Positions 23,005-33,150 of a DNA stretch of 64,000 nucleotides are shown piece after piece. Where the stretch lies: assembly GCA_022828595.1 (NCBI GenBank), contig JAKGHH010000005.1, positions 67,823,655 through 67,887,654 of the forward strand, given 5' to 3'. How positions within the stretch are numbered: position 1 is the stretch's first letter; each line of letters begins with the position of its first letter. Under the pieces are notes generated by a model. It did no database searches. It was not told the origin of the DNA and saw nothing but the letters and a program-made list of their open reading frames with translations. This stretch comes from Nelumbo lutea (lineage: Eukaryota > Streptophyta > Magnoliopsida > Proteales > Nelumbonaceae). A program made the position numbers and the translations under genes.

Positions 23005-23285
23005 CATAGTTTTCAAAATTGGATCGGACTGGAAAATTGGGAATCGGTCATTTGATCGGTTCCGTTTTTCTCTAAAATAGCTTTTTTTCTTAAAACTGTT
23101 GATTTTGGTCAGTAAACCATTGAACTGACCGATTAATCATTCAAACGGTTTTGACCGTCTTTTAATTTTTTTATTTTTTATTTTTGTCAGAATGGACCAA
23201 TCATTCGGGTTGAACGGTCGGACCGTTTGACCCGGTAACTGGACCCCTTACCGGTTTTGTCACCGGGTCGGTTTTAAAAACCATG
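23005..23285. mobile_element. MITE-like element, GTTTTNAAAACC family, copy 2
   Basis: The ends CATAGTTTTCAAAATTGGA and CGGTTTTAAAAACCATG are inverse to each other. The interior holds repeated ACCG/CGGT and GGTCA/TGACC motifs. Same orientation as copy 3, which starts only 232 bp downstream. Confidence 0.7.
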
Positions 23286-23516
23286 CTGAGAATGATGGAA
23301 GTCTAAGTTGAGATTTATCTGGAATTTAATTAAAGTGTGAGGATAAGTGGGTGATCAATAAATCTCCATTGTCGTGTAGGTTGTGCTTGGTTGCAGTGTA
23401 ATTTTATTTACACTAGTACAAATGTAAAAAAAAAATGTAAATTTTTGTTTAGTTTTGTTTTGAATTTTACCTTATTCTACTTCATGTCTTAATTTACTTC
23501 ATTTGTACTCTAACAG

Positions 23517-23812
23517 TATGGTTTTCAAAACCAGACCGGACTAGACAATCGGATTGGAAAAACCAGGAACCGGTCACTTGATTAATTCCATTTTTCTCCA
23601 AAACAACTTTTTTTCCCAAAACCGTTGATTTTGGTCAGCAAACTGCTGAACCGAATCAGCCAATTAACCATTCAAACAGTTTTAACCGTTTTTCAATTTT
23701 TTTAATTTTTTTTGTAAGAATGGGTCAACCATTCGGGTTGAAGAGTCAGATCATTCAAACTGATAACCGGACCCTGATCGATTCGATCACCGGTTCAGTT
23801 TTAAAAATCATG
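23517..23812. mobile_element. MITE-like element, GTTTTNAAAACC family, copy 3
   Basis: Runs from TATGGTTTTCAAAACCAGA to CAGTTTTAAAAATCATG. Internal order of motifs matches copy 2 closely (TTTTTCTC, AAACCGTTGATTTTGGTCAG, CATTCGGGTTGAA), so the two are related copies side by side. Confidence 0.7.
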
Positions 23813-25393
23813 TGTAGCAAAAAGAAATAAGCTAAATTTTGAAACAAAAATAAATCAGTATTTAGACTTAAATCATTCGCACTGCCATAATTTTGCATTG
23901 GTGCAAATATATTTGGATTATAACCAAACACAACCTTAAATTTAGAAATCTTCTTTGTCCTTACAAATAAGTGAAAGGACACATGCACGCGCGTTCACAC
24001 ACATTAATGAAAATGAAAATCCAGAGAAATGAGTCGTCAACCCATTTCGGGCGTATCACTAAAAATATTAAAAAAAAAAAAACTCAAGGCTCTAGGTGAA
24101 ACGGATAGATTTGGTGGATTCAAAGGGTTTAAATCCTTTAAGGCCAACATTAGAAATGGGTGACAATTTTTTGGGCTACGTCAGGTTGGGATCAAGTGTC
24201 TCGATCAGGGGCTCACCCGACCCGAGGCCACTTTTTAGGTTTCAAATATAGGCTCAATCCAACCCATATTTCAGGTCGGTGTGGCAAAACCGTAAAACCG
24301 TAAAAGGGTTGGCCAATAAGTGAAAATTCTAAATTCTTTCGAAGTCGTGACTGTAACCCAATACCAAAAACTTGAATTTAACCTTAGCCCAACTGTCAAA
24401 TTGATAGTATTTGTGCATGTGTGTTGTATTATGTCTATGGAAAACATATGATATAAGAAAAACAACATACCAACAAATTGCAATCATAAATGTAATAGCG
24501 AATAAGTTGTTATTTATCAAAATTTATGGGTGAATTTTAATTGGTTAAAAGTTCTTTTTATATCATATATTTTCTGCATTATAGATTTTCTTATTTATTT
24601 ATCATATAAAAATGGATTGATGTAAAAATTTAAACGGTCCAAAAAGTAAATATAATATAAGCATTTTTTTTTAACAACAGCCCGTTCATCTAAACGGCTG
24701 CTCTCTTCTAATATAGTTTCATCTCATTTTAAATACTTTTGCATCTAGTTAATGCCCCTAAGTTTGAGCAGGAAATTTAATAATTATCATATATCCTTAA
24801 TCCTTTGTTGAGGGTTATCCACCGAAGCGTTTCCTTTTTTTTTTTTTAATTAATAAAACAAAAAAAGTGTTTGTTATGGACCCTCCATGTACAACAGCCC
24901 TCTCTTAATAAAGTATCCTACATTAATTCCTACCCTCTCAAATTACATCGTCATGGACTCATGGGTTTAAAACTTGGATAAAATCAAATCTTTTTTTTTT
25001 TTTTTTTTCACCAAGAAGCCTTCTTTTCTTTACCCCGATGGCCACCTTTTCTTGTTTCTTTGTGTTGTTTTTATGGGCATTCGTACGTTGGTCAGTTGGT
25101 GTTTGGAAGTCTTACAAACTAAGAAGACCAAAAAAAAATTATATATCGAAACTTTAAAAGGTTTCAGATGGCTTTATTCCACCAATTCAATTATTAAATA
25201 TTAATCCCTTAATCTGTGATCACTATCTCAAATATTATATTTATAATCGATAATCACCTGGATGATGTAATTTTTGTCTTATCATAACTACTAATTGACT
25301 CTCTAAATCAGATTCAAAAATCTTCTCCTTGGCTTTATTTATTTTAGTTAATTAAATGTACCTCTCCAATAATTTCGGGGTTTCTAGTACTGT

Positions 25394-25425
<32 letters not shown>

Positions 25426-25555
25426 TTAAGGGTATCCAATGCACCAAGAACGCATGTGAGGTTGGTGTGAGACCTTTGTTATTGTACGAATGGCTAGTGA
25501 TGTCCATGCATGTGTTATCCACATGGACAGCACAATTGATATCCCCATGGTATCA
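23813..25555. other. AT-rich spacer with T-runs and a TTTA microsatellite
   Basis: Non-coding. Contains a GGTCGGGTTG-rich repeat piece near 24,160-24,280, T-runs near 24,833 and 24,991, and a (TTTA)n microsatellite at 25,394-25,427. No gene is supported, including the open frames at 24,974-25,204 and 25,356-25,682. Confidence 0.55.
25394..25427. repeat. (TTTA)n microsatellite
   Basis: Eight or so uninterrupted TTTA units, about 130 bp upstream of the Gypsy insertion. Confidence 0.95.
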
Positions 25556-25560
25556 CATGG

Positions 25561-26050
25561 TGATGGAGGCCCATTCTATCGTGGAGGCCCATCTCACCAT
25601 ATGGGCAGCAGTTCATAGGAAGCAAGATAATTCAAGAATTCAAGAATCCAAGATAATTCAAGAATTCAAGAATCCAAGATAATTCATGAATTCAAGATGC
25701 ATCAAGATCCAAGATTCAAGGAAGTTCAAGATCCAAGGTAATTCCAAGAAGACAGGATAACTCATGCACCCAGGGAGATTGAACGGTGGAGACCAAGACA
25801 AGATCAAAGAAGAGTTTGAACCTAGCTAGAAGATTAGATGTTTGAGATCTATCACTATTTTTCTTTCCTAATTATTCTACAATTTTCAGATGTATTATAA
25901 ATATTGTTATTTTCCAAGCTAATAAATAACTTCAGTTTTTCGCCACCTTTTCTCTCTCCTCTAGAGATTTACGTTTAGCTTCGCTAGAAGCTGGTGTTCG
26001 CCCAGTACTTGCATAGCCAACCCGGTTTTCATTGCTTCCATGTTGTGTCA
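25561..26050 (+). repeat. 5' LTR of the Gypsy element (490 bp)
   Basis: Starts TGATGGAGGCCC, ends GTTGTGTCA. Contains short internal repeats built from AATTCAAGAATTCAAGAATCC and AAGATAATTC (25,626-25,690). The primer site follows directly. Confidence 0.95.
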
Positions 26051-26052
26051 GG

Positions 26053-26064
26053 TGGTATCAGAGC
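26053..26064 (+). other. primer binding site, tRNA-iMet type
   Basis: TGGTATCAGAGC lies two bases after the 5' LTR. It is complementary to the 3' end of plant initiator tRNA-Met, the usual primer for this group. Confidence 0.9.
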
Positions 26065-26083
26065 AGGGAATTCACCCAATCAG

Positions 26084-27320
26084 ATGGCCATCCAAGACGG
26101 TAGTAGCAGCAACCCACCCTGTGACGAAGATCAGGGGTTACAAGCTGTTTGGAGAGCAATCGAAGAGCAGCGCACGACCACACGTAACACCGAACAGCAG
26201 TTGGCAGAGATGGCTGAACAACTGCGAACCTTGTTACGGGATGTTGTTCCACGGAACCGAGAAAATCCACATCCAATCGAAGGAAACGATCACGACAGAC
26301 CACCCGTCAACACTGCATCCTGGCATCCAATTTGCGATGATGAAAGTGACGACGAGTTAGAGTTTGGTGTTGCTCCAGTTATTCCCGGCAATGGCAAAAA
26401 CGGTAGAAACTGGCGCAACCCAGGTAATTTCAATCCCCATTAAAATAATGATGAATTTAAGCTCAATGTACACATTCCTACTTTTAGTGGAGATCTGGGG
26501 ATAGAGGGTCTATTAGATTGGATCACAGAGGTCGACCGTTTCTTCGAGTACATGGAAATCCCAGAAGAACGGAGAGTTAAACTGGTAGCCTTCTGACTAA
26601 AAGGAGGCGCATCTGTTTGGTGGGAACACATGAGAGAGACCCGGATCAGAGAAGGAAGGGGTCCTTTTCGAACCTGGAGGTGCATGAAGCAGTTAATCAG
26701 AGGTAAATTTTTTCCCCCAGATTATGAACAGTATATGTTTGAATCATATCAACGATGTGCGCAAGGTTCCCAAAGTGTTAATGAATATACATCTGAATTT
26801 TTAAGATTAGCTAAAAGAAATCAATTATCTGAAAGTGATAACCAGTAGGCAGCCCGTTATCTGAGCGGTTTAAGGCTGGCTATCAGAGATAAAATTGGCA
26901 TCCAAATGGTTCTTAGTGTGCAGGAAGCAAGGAACCTAGCCTTGAAAACTGAATTAATGTTCCAAGAAAAGGCACGTAGTGATAATTATCGTCGGCACAG
27001 CGGGAGCGACAACAGACCGGCAACTACTGACAAACAAATCAACCCCGGTAGTACAACCTTCTCACCCGACAAGTATAGCTAACGCCGGTAAGGCCATCAC
27101 GGGAGGAAATACTCAAGGTAACCCTTCCAACCCTCCTAAACCCAGTAATCCCTATGCAAAACCCGATCCTTTTAAATGCTTTAAATGTAATGAGGTTGGG
27201 CATAGATCCAATGACAATCCCAGAAGGAAGGCAGTTAATATGATAGAGAGGGAGGAGGAAGAAGATATTCAAGAAGAAGTATATTGTGGACCTGATGGGG
27301 AAGATGAAGAAGGTCCATAG
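26084..27320 (+). pseudogene. gag of the Gypsy element, broken
   Basis: The start is the ATG 20 bp past the primer site (MAIQDGSSSN). Frame one runs to 26,443, where a TAA interrupts. The capsid-like part continues (around 26,460-26,860) with WWEHMRETR, FFPPDYEQYMFESYQRC and YTSEFLRLAKRNQL, again with stops. Near 27,170 comes a zinc knuckle, CFKCNEVGHRSNDN, in which the last cysteine of the CCHC pattern is asparagine. The missing metal ligand and several stops make it non-functional. Confidence 0.85.
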
Positions 27321-27344
27321 GAACATGAAGAATATACATGTGTT

Positions 27345-27995
27345 GTGAGAAAATTAATTTTGTCCCAAAAAAATAAAGATACCTCACAAAGGCACAGATT
27401 GTTTCGTACTAGATGTACTGTCAAGGGTAAATTATTTGATTTAATTATTGATAGTGGCAGTCAAGAAAATATCATTTGCGTGGATGTAATACAAAAATTA
27501 CAACTACTTCCTGAAAAACATCCAAACCCATACACAATTGGGTGGATCAAGGAAGGAGGTGGCGTACGAGTGGAGGAACGCTGCAAGGTACCATTTTCTA
27601 TTGATAAGTATAATGATGAAGTATATTGTGATATTGTAGAAATGGATGCTTGCCATATTTTGTTAGGTATGCCTTGGCAATTTGATACATATGCAAGACA
27701 CATGGGTAGGAAGAATACCTACCAACTTGAAAAAGAGGGTATACGTTACACTTTGTTACCCATGGCTGAAAAGAATGTTCCAAAGGCCCAAAAAACAAAT
27801 GAGAAAAATTTCCTTACTATTACACATCATCATGCTGAATTTGTAAAAGAATGTAAGGATACCCACGAGGTACATTTATTGGTAGTAAAGGGAGAAGATA
27901 TGGATGAGACCCTAGAGGGGAATAAAATTCCAATGGAAGTGCAGGGACTACTTGATGAGATCCAGATGAGTTGCCAAATGAACTCCCACCCATGA
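27345..27995 (+). pseudogene. protease region of the Gypsy element
   Basis: A 216-codon open stretch contains an aspartic protease signature LIIDSGSQENII near its start, then CHILLGMPWQFD. The D-S-G catalytic triad is intact. It is separated from gag and from reverse transcriptase by stops, so it cannot be made as part of a full polyprotein. Confidence 0.8.
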
Positions 27996-28002
27996 GAGAC
28001 AT

Positions 28003-29280
28003 ACAGCATCATATTGATTTTGTTCCAGGAGCTAGTCTACCTAACCTCCCACATTACAGGATGAGTTCTAAAGAGAATGAAATTTTACGAGAAAAGGTAG
28101 AAGAATTGTTGAAAAATGACACATTCAAGTCAGTATCAGTCCTTGTGTAGTACCAGCATTGCTAACACCAAAGAATGATGGAAGTTGGAGGATGTGTGTC
28201 GACAGCAGGGCCATTAATAAAATTACTATTGGCTACAACTTCCCCATTCCTAGGTTGGACGACATGCTACATCAGCTTAATAGATCTGCAGTTTTCTCAA
28301 AAATCGATCTTAGGAGTGGATACCATCATATCAGAATTCGCCCCAGAGATGAATGGAAGACAGCCTTCAAGACTAGATATGGCATGTTCGAATGGTTAGT
28401 CATGCCCTTTGGACTAACCAATGCACCCAGCACATTCATGAGGCTGATGAACCAGGTACTATGTCCCTTTACTAGTAAAATTTGTTGTGGTATATTTTGA
28501 TGATAATTTTAATTTACAGCAAATCTATCACTGAGCACATTGGACATATTAAGGAGGTCCTAAAAGCATTAAGGGAAAATAAATTATATGCTAATTTGAA
28601 GAAATGCACTTTCATGAGTGATAATTTGTTATTCCTGAGGTTCATTGTGAGCAAGAATGGAATTTCACAGATGTAAGCCATTAGGGAGTGGCCGACCCCA
28701 TCAAATGTCACAGATGTAAGACACTTCCAAGAGTTAGCAACTTTCTACAAGCAATTTATTAAACATTTTAGCAGTATTATAGCTCCCATCACAGAATGTT
28801 TGAAAAAGGGAAATTTTCAATGGGGGGAAGAACAAGAGCAAAGTTTTGCTCTCATAAAAGAAAAGTTATGCACTGCTCCTGTCCTTGTTTTACCAAATTT
28901 TGATAAATTATTTGAAGTTGAATGTGATGCCAGTGGATTTGGCATATGGGTTGTATTGTCCCAAGAAAAGAGACACATTGCTTTCTTCAGTGAAAAGTTA
29001 TGTGAATCCAGGAGAAAGTGGTCCACTTATGGCAAAGAGTTCTATGCCGTGGTGAGAGCCTTGAAAACATGGGAACACTATTTAATTGCAAAAGAATTTG
29101 TTCTTTACACTGACCACCAGGCCCTAAAGTATCTCAGTGGGCAGAAATAATTAAGAAGTGATTTGCATGCAAGATGGTTTGCTTTCCTTGACAAATTCCC
29201 ATACAAAATTATGTAAAAGGCTGGGCAACAAAATAAAGTGACCAATGCTCTTAGTAGACGTGTAGCCCTCATCAAGACCC
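28003..29280 (+). pseudogene. reverse transcriptase and RNase H of the Gypsy element
   Basis: Reverse transcriptase landmarks are [35 protein letters not shown] and [13 protein letters not shown] (28,190-28,440). The catalytic YFDD can be read near 28,490 but in a shifted frame. After another shift comes LRENKLYANLKKCTF. RNase H follows from 28,800 with [26 protein letters not shown] and [11 protein letters not shown]. At least two frameshifts and several stops occur. Confidence 0.9.
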
Positions 29281-30560
29281 TTAGTATTGAGATTGTGGGT
29301 TTTGAGTGCCTAAAAGACCTATACGCCCAGGATGAGGACTTCCAACAAGTATGGGAGAAATGTGTGAAGCAATAACCAACAGATGATTTTTACATTTATG
29401 ATGGGTTCCTTATGAAGGGGGAACAGTTGTGCATTCCTTGCACCTCCCTCCACGAAAAGATCATTAGGGATCTGCATGAGGGTGGATTAGCAGGACACCT
29501 GGGAAGGGACGAAACAATTGAAGTAGTTAAGGGATGATACTACTGACCGAAATTAAGAAGGGATGTGTCCACTATTATGAGTAGATGTTATATTTGTCAG
29601 ACAGCTAAGGGACAAACCCAAAATACTGGTCTCTACATACCTCTACCCGTTCCTACTGCTATTTGGGAAGACTTGTCCATGGATTTTGTGCTAGGCTTGC
29701 CAAAAACCCAAAGAAATATGGACTCCGTTTCGTAGTGGTTGACAGGTTCTCTAAGATGGCTCACTTCCTTCCATGCAAGAAAACAGCAGATGCATCAGCG
29801 ACAGCCAAACTATTTTTCAGGGAGGTTGTCCGTTTACATGGGTACCCAAGACTATTACATCAGATCGAGATACAAGGTTCTTAAGTCACTTTTGGATGAC
29901 CATGTGGAGGTTATTTGACTCATCACTAAATTTCAGCAGCACAGCCCATCCGCAGACAGATGGACAAACAGAGGTGGTGAACCGGACCTTGGTAATTTAA
30001 TTCGCAGTATCTACCTGGAGAGACCGAAACAGTGGGACTTCACCATAGCACAGACCGAGTTCACATATAATAATGCAGTCCACAGCTCTATAGGTAGGTC
30101 TCCATTCTCCATTGTCTACATGAAGGTTCCTAATCATGCACTAGACTTAGTGAAGCTACCCAGAATGCCCGGTGTCAATACATCCACAAAATAGATGGCA
30201 GACCAAATCCAATTTGTCCAATAAGTCGTGAAGCATAAACTGGAACAAACCAATGCCAAGTACAAGTTGGCAGCAGACAAGCATTGTCGGCACCAAGTAT
30301 TTGACGTCGGTGATGAAGTTATGGTATTCTTGAGGAAGGAAAGGATTCTCGTGGGAAAGTACAACAAGTTGCAGCCTCGGAAGTACAGTCCATACAAGAT
30401 CATAAAGAAGATCAACGACAATGCCTATGTCATGGACCTACCAGATCATATGGGTATCTCTAATACATTTAACGTGGCTGACCTTCATCGCTACCTACCA
30501 GAGATGACACTTGCATATCCTAGTCACGACTCAGGTTCGAGTTCTTTTCAAATGGGGTAG
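29281..30560 (+). pseudogene. integrase of the Gypsy element
   Basis: A zinc-binding part (LHEGGLAGHLGRDETI then CYICQTAKG) is followed by the catalytic core: SMDFVLGL near 29,675, TSDRDTRF near 29,860 and a [12 protein letters not shown] segment near 29,955, holding the D-D-E residues across shifted frames. The C-terminal part (30,228-30,560) is open: [16 protein letters not shown] and [17 protein letters not shown], ending at TAG before the polypurine tract. No chromodomain is seen. Confidence 0.85.
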
Positions 30561-30562
30561 AA
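30551..30562 (+). other. polypurine tract of the Gypsy element
   Basis: AATGGGGTAGAA directly precedes the 3' LTR and overlaps the end of the integrase frame. Confidence 0.75.
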
Positions 30563-31060
30563 TGATGGAGGCCCATCCCATCATGGAGGCCCATCTCACC
30601 ATATGGGTGACAGTTCATAGGAAGCAAGATAATTCAAGAATTTAAGAATTCAAGAATTCAAGATAAATCAAGAATTCAAGAATCCAAGATAATTCATGAA
30701 TTCAAGATACATCATGATCCAAGATTCAAGGAAGTTCAAGATCCAAGGTAATTCCAAGAAGACAGGATAACTCATGCACCTAGGGAGATCGAACGGTGGA
30801 GATCAAGACAAGATCAAAGAAGAGTTTGAACCTAGCTAGAAGATTAGATGTTTGAGATCTATCACTATTTTTCTTTCCTAGTTATTCTACAATTTCCATA
30901 TGTATTATAAATATTGTTATTTTCCAAGCTAATAGACAACTTCAGTTTTTCGCCACCTTTTCTCTCTCCTCTAGAGATTTACATTTAGCTTCGCTAGAAG
31001 CTGGTGTTCGCTCAGTGCTTGCATAGCCAGCCCGGTTTTCATTGCTTCCACGCTGCGTCA
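30563..31060 (+). repeat. 3' LTR of the Gypsy element (498 bp)
   Basis: Starts TGATGGAGGCCC, ends GCTGCGTCA, followed by the target duplication CATGG. It aligns along its length with the 5' LTR, with scattered substitutions and changes in the number of AATTCAAG-type repeats. Confidence 0.95.
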
Positions 31061-31924
31061 CATGGACATCACTACGAGCTTTGTTAAAAGAATTTGACAA
31101 AAGGAGCATTGTGGCATTCCTAATTGTATTAGTTTTTGCATAGGTTAGGCTTGAGTTTTCAAACTTCAAGTTAGGCTTGGACCAAAAAGCTCAAGCTTAA
31201 CTTAAACATGTTGGGCTTTGGTTAAGGTTTTGGGTAGTCTGAGCCTAACCCAATCCAATTTGAATCTATCCAGTATTTTATGATATACATATCTATTACA
31301 TATTATGAATTTATTCAACTTAAAAATTTGGCTACAAAGCTCAACATGCACAAGCCCAGGCCAAGATGTGTTAGGTTAAGCCTAGGTTGGGCCTGGGTTG
31401 GTAAACTTGGACTTAACCTTGAGTTGGGCCAAGTTTGAGCTCAAAGTTTCAACCCAACCCAACCTATCAAAGTTGCGCCCCAATAAGGAGCATTGTGGCA
31501 TTCCTAATTGTATTACTTTTTATTTTTTTATTAAATTGTTTTAATTTTTATTAATATTTTATTTAGTATTAATTTTTGTTTTTTTAAATGGGATTAGATC
31601 ATTTTAAATTAATAATAATTAAGTCTAAAACTAGCAAATTTTTAATTTATCGACAAACTTGTAATATCATTTTATTTTTTAAAATGAAACTTAAATGGAT
31701 ATCAAATTAAAAATTTAATTTTGAAACTAAAATTCTCTTTATTTTTGTCGTTTTATTAATAAACATGTATTCATTTGTATTAACTTTATTCTTAAATAAA
31801 AACTTGCATTATTTTTTATCTATAATTTTTATTACATTATTAACTTAATTAGTTAACTAATTAAGGTGTATTCAAAACTTAATAAAAATTATTATTTTGA
31901 TCTATAAGCATCCATCACTTATAA
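31061..31924. other. spacer with a GGCTTGGGC-rich repeat between two 31-bp direct copies
   Basis: The segment AAGGAGCATTGTGGCATTCC plus 11 bases occurs at 31,101-31,131 and 31,485-31,515. Between them is a GCTCAAG/CTTGAGC-rich dispersed repeat similar to those at 15,200 and 52,090. Sequence to 31,924 is AT-rich with no gene. Confidence 0.6.
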
Positions 31925-31929
31925 TTAGG

Positions 31930-32223
31930 TATTAGAAGTTGGTACACATTTCTAGAATACTTTACTCTAGAACTTCCTAGTTATACTTAAGAAGCAAGTA
32001 AATTTGTGTGGCCAAAATTCCTTTAGTAAAAGAAGGATCTATAGCAAATAATATTAACCACAAATGTAAAGTTGGTTTATCTTGCAACCACCGACTCTAG
32101 CTACTATAAATACAACCTCTTGTATTGCAAATATGCATATGAGAGAAACAAAAAAAAAATAGAAAAGTTGCTAGCATTCTCTCTCCTACTTCCTATCATA
32201 TACTCTACTCTTTTATACCATCA
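31930..32223 (+). repeat. 5' LTR of Copia at 31,930 (294 bp)
   Basis: Starts TATTAGAAGTTGGTACAC and ends TTTATACCATCA. A TATAAATA box lies near 32,105. It contains about 65 bp (around 32,115-32,180, including an A-run) missing from the 3' LTR. Confidence 0.9.
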
Positions 32224-32224
32224 G

Positions 32225-32236
32225 TGGTATCAGAGC
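32225..32236 (+). other. primer binding site, tRNA-iMet type
   Basis: TGGTATCAGAGC one base after the 5' LTR. Confidence 0.9.
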
Positions 32237-32276
32237 TTTGTTTGATCAACATTGGGCGTAATCCTTCCTACTCATT

Positions 32277-33150
32277 ATGAATGCCGATTCCAACCACTCT
32301 TTTCTTTCTCTTCCAATTTTCCATGGAGAAAATTATGATTTTTTGTCCATCAAAATGAGGACCTATTTTCGAACACAAAATCTATGGAAAATTGTTGAAG
32401 AAGGATTTAGTATTCCTGAAGACACTTCTACTCTCTTAACAAATCAAAAGAAGGTCCTAGAAGAGAATCAACAAAAAGATTCTCAAGCGTTATTTTGCTT
32501 GCAGCAAGCAATGGCAGACGATATATTTCCACAAATATGGGCGCATCGACAGCAAAAGAAGCACGGGACACGTTGCAGGAGGAGTTCCAAGGAACTATCA
32601 AGGTATGCACTGTTAAACTGTAGAAGCTTAGAAGAGATTTTGAAAATCTTAAGATAAAGGATAATGAGACCGCAAAAGATTATTATTCTAGAATAAAAGA
32701 AATAGTAAATAAAATGAGAGCCTATGGGGAAATTATTTCTGACAAGAAAATAGTTGAAAAAATACTAATTTCTTGTACAGAAAAATATGATGCAATAATT
32801 TCTGTGATAGAAGAAACAAAGGATTTAGAAACTTTATCACCAACTGAATTAATGGGCTCTCTCGAAGCACATGAAAATAGGCGAGATAAGCAGAATGAAA
32901 ATTTGACTGAAATTCCTTTCAGTCTAAAATTAATTCGCAGTTTCATAACTCAAAAGTTGATGGGAGAATGTCACAAGAAAATCTTAAAAACAAGAACTAT
33001 CAAGGAAAACAAAAAAAAAATAACGACAATTACCGTCCATGTGGTATTTGTAAAAGAAAAAACCACTTGGAGAAGATTGTTGGTTTAAAGGAAAACCTCA
33101 GTGCCAAAATTGTAAAAAGTTCGGGCACGATGAAAAAACTTGTCGTTTGA
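32277..33150 (+). pseudogene. gag of Copia at 31,930
   Basis: Starts MNADSNHSFLSLPIFHGENY, the typical N-terminus of plant Copia gag. It continues in more than one frame past 32,657. A zinc-knuckle region near 33,045-33,150 reads CGICKRKNH and, in a shifted frame, a second C..C....H-type cluster. Frameshifts disrupt it. Confidence 0.8.

Larger units (their letters stand above)
25561..31060 (+). mobile_element. Ty3/Gypsy LTR retrotransposon, complete structure, coding region dead
   Basis: The 5.5-kb element has two LTRs, a tRNA-iMet-type primer site, gag, protease, reverse transcriptase, RNase H and integrase in Gypsy order, a polypurine tract, and the 5-bp target duplication CATGG on both sides (25,556-25,560 and 31,061-31,065). 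The host sequence would read ...TATCACATGGACATC. The LTRs differ at scattered sites and by small indels, so it is not very recent. All polyprotein frames carry stops and frameshifts. No chromodomain is visible after integrase, though the protein style resembles plant chromovirus-type elements; the lineage is not settled. Confidence 0.95.

Noticed and set aside
25626..25690. CRISPR-like regularly spaced repeat in the Gypsy LTR
   Set aside because: Simple tandem words (AATTCAAG) without unique spacers, in a plant retroelement. The 212-bp and 191-bp arrays also lack spacers of CRISPR type.
26058..26360. Alternative frames overlapping Gypsy gag on both strands
   Set aside because: Shadows of the gag frame, which has the right start, position and downstream domains.
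30228..30560. Chromodomain at the end of the Gypsy integrase
   Set aside because: The frame stops right after the integrase C-terminal part, and nothing resembling the aromatic cage motifs is visible before the polypurine tract.
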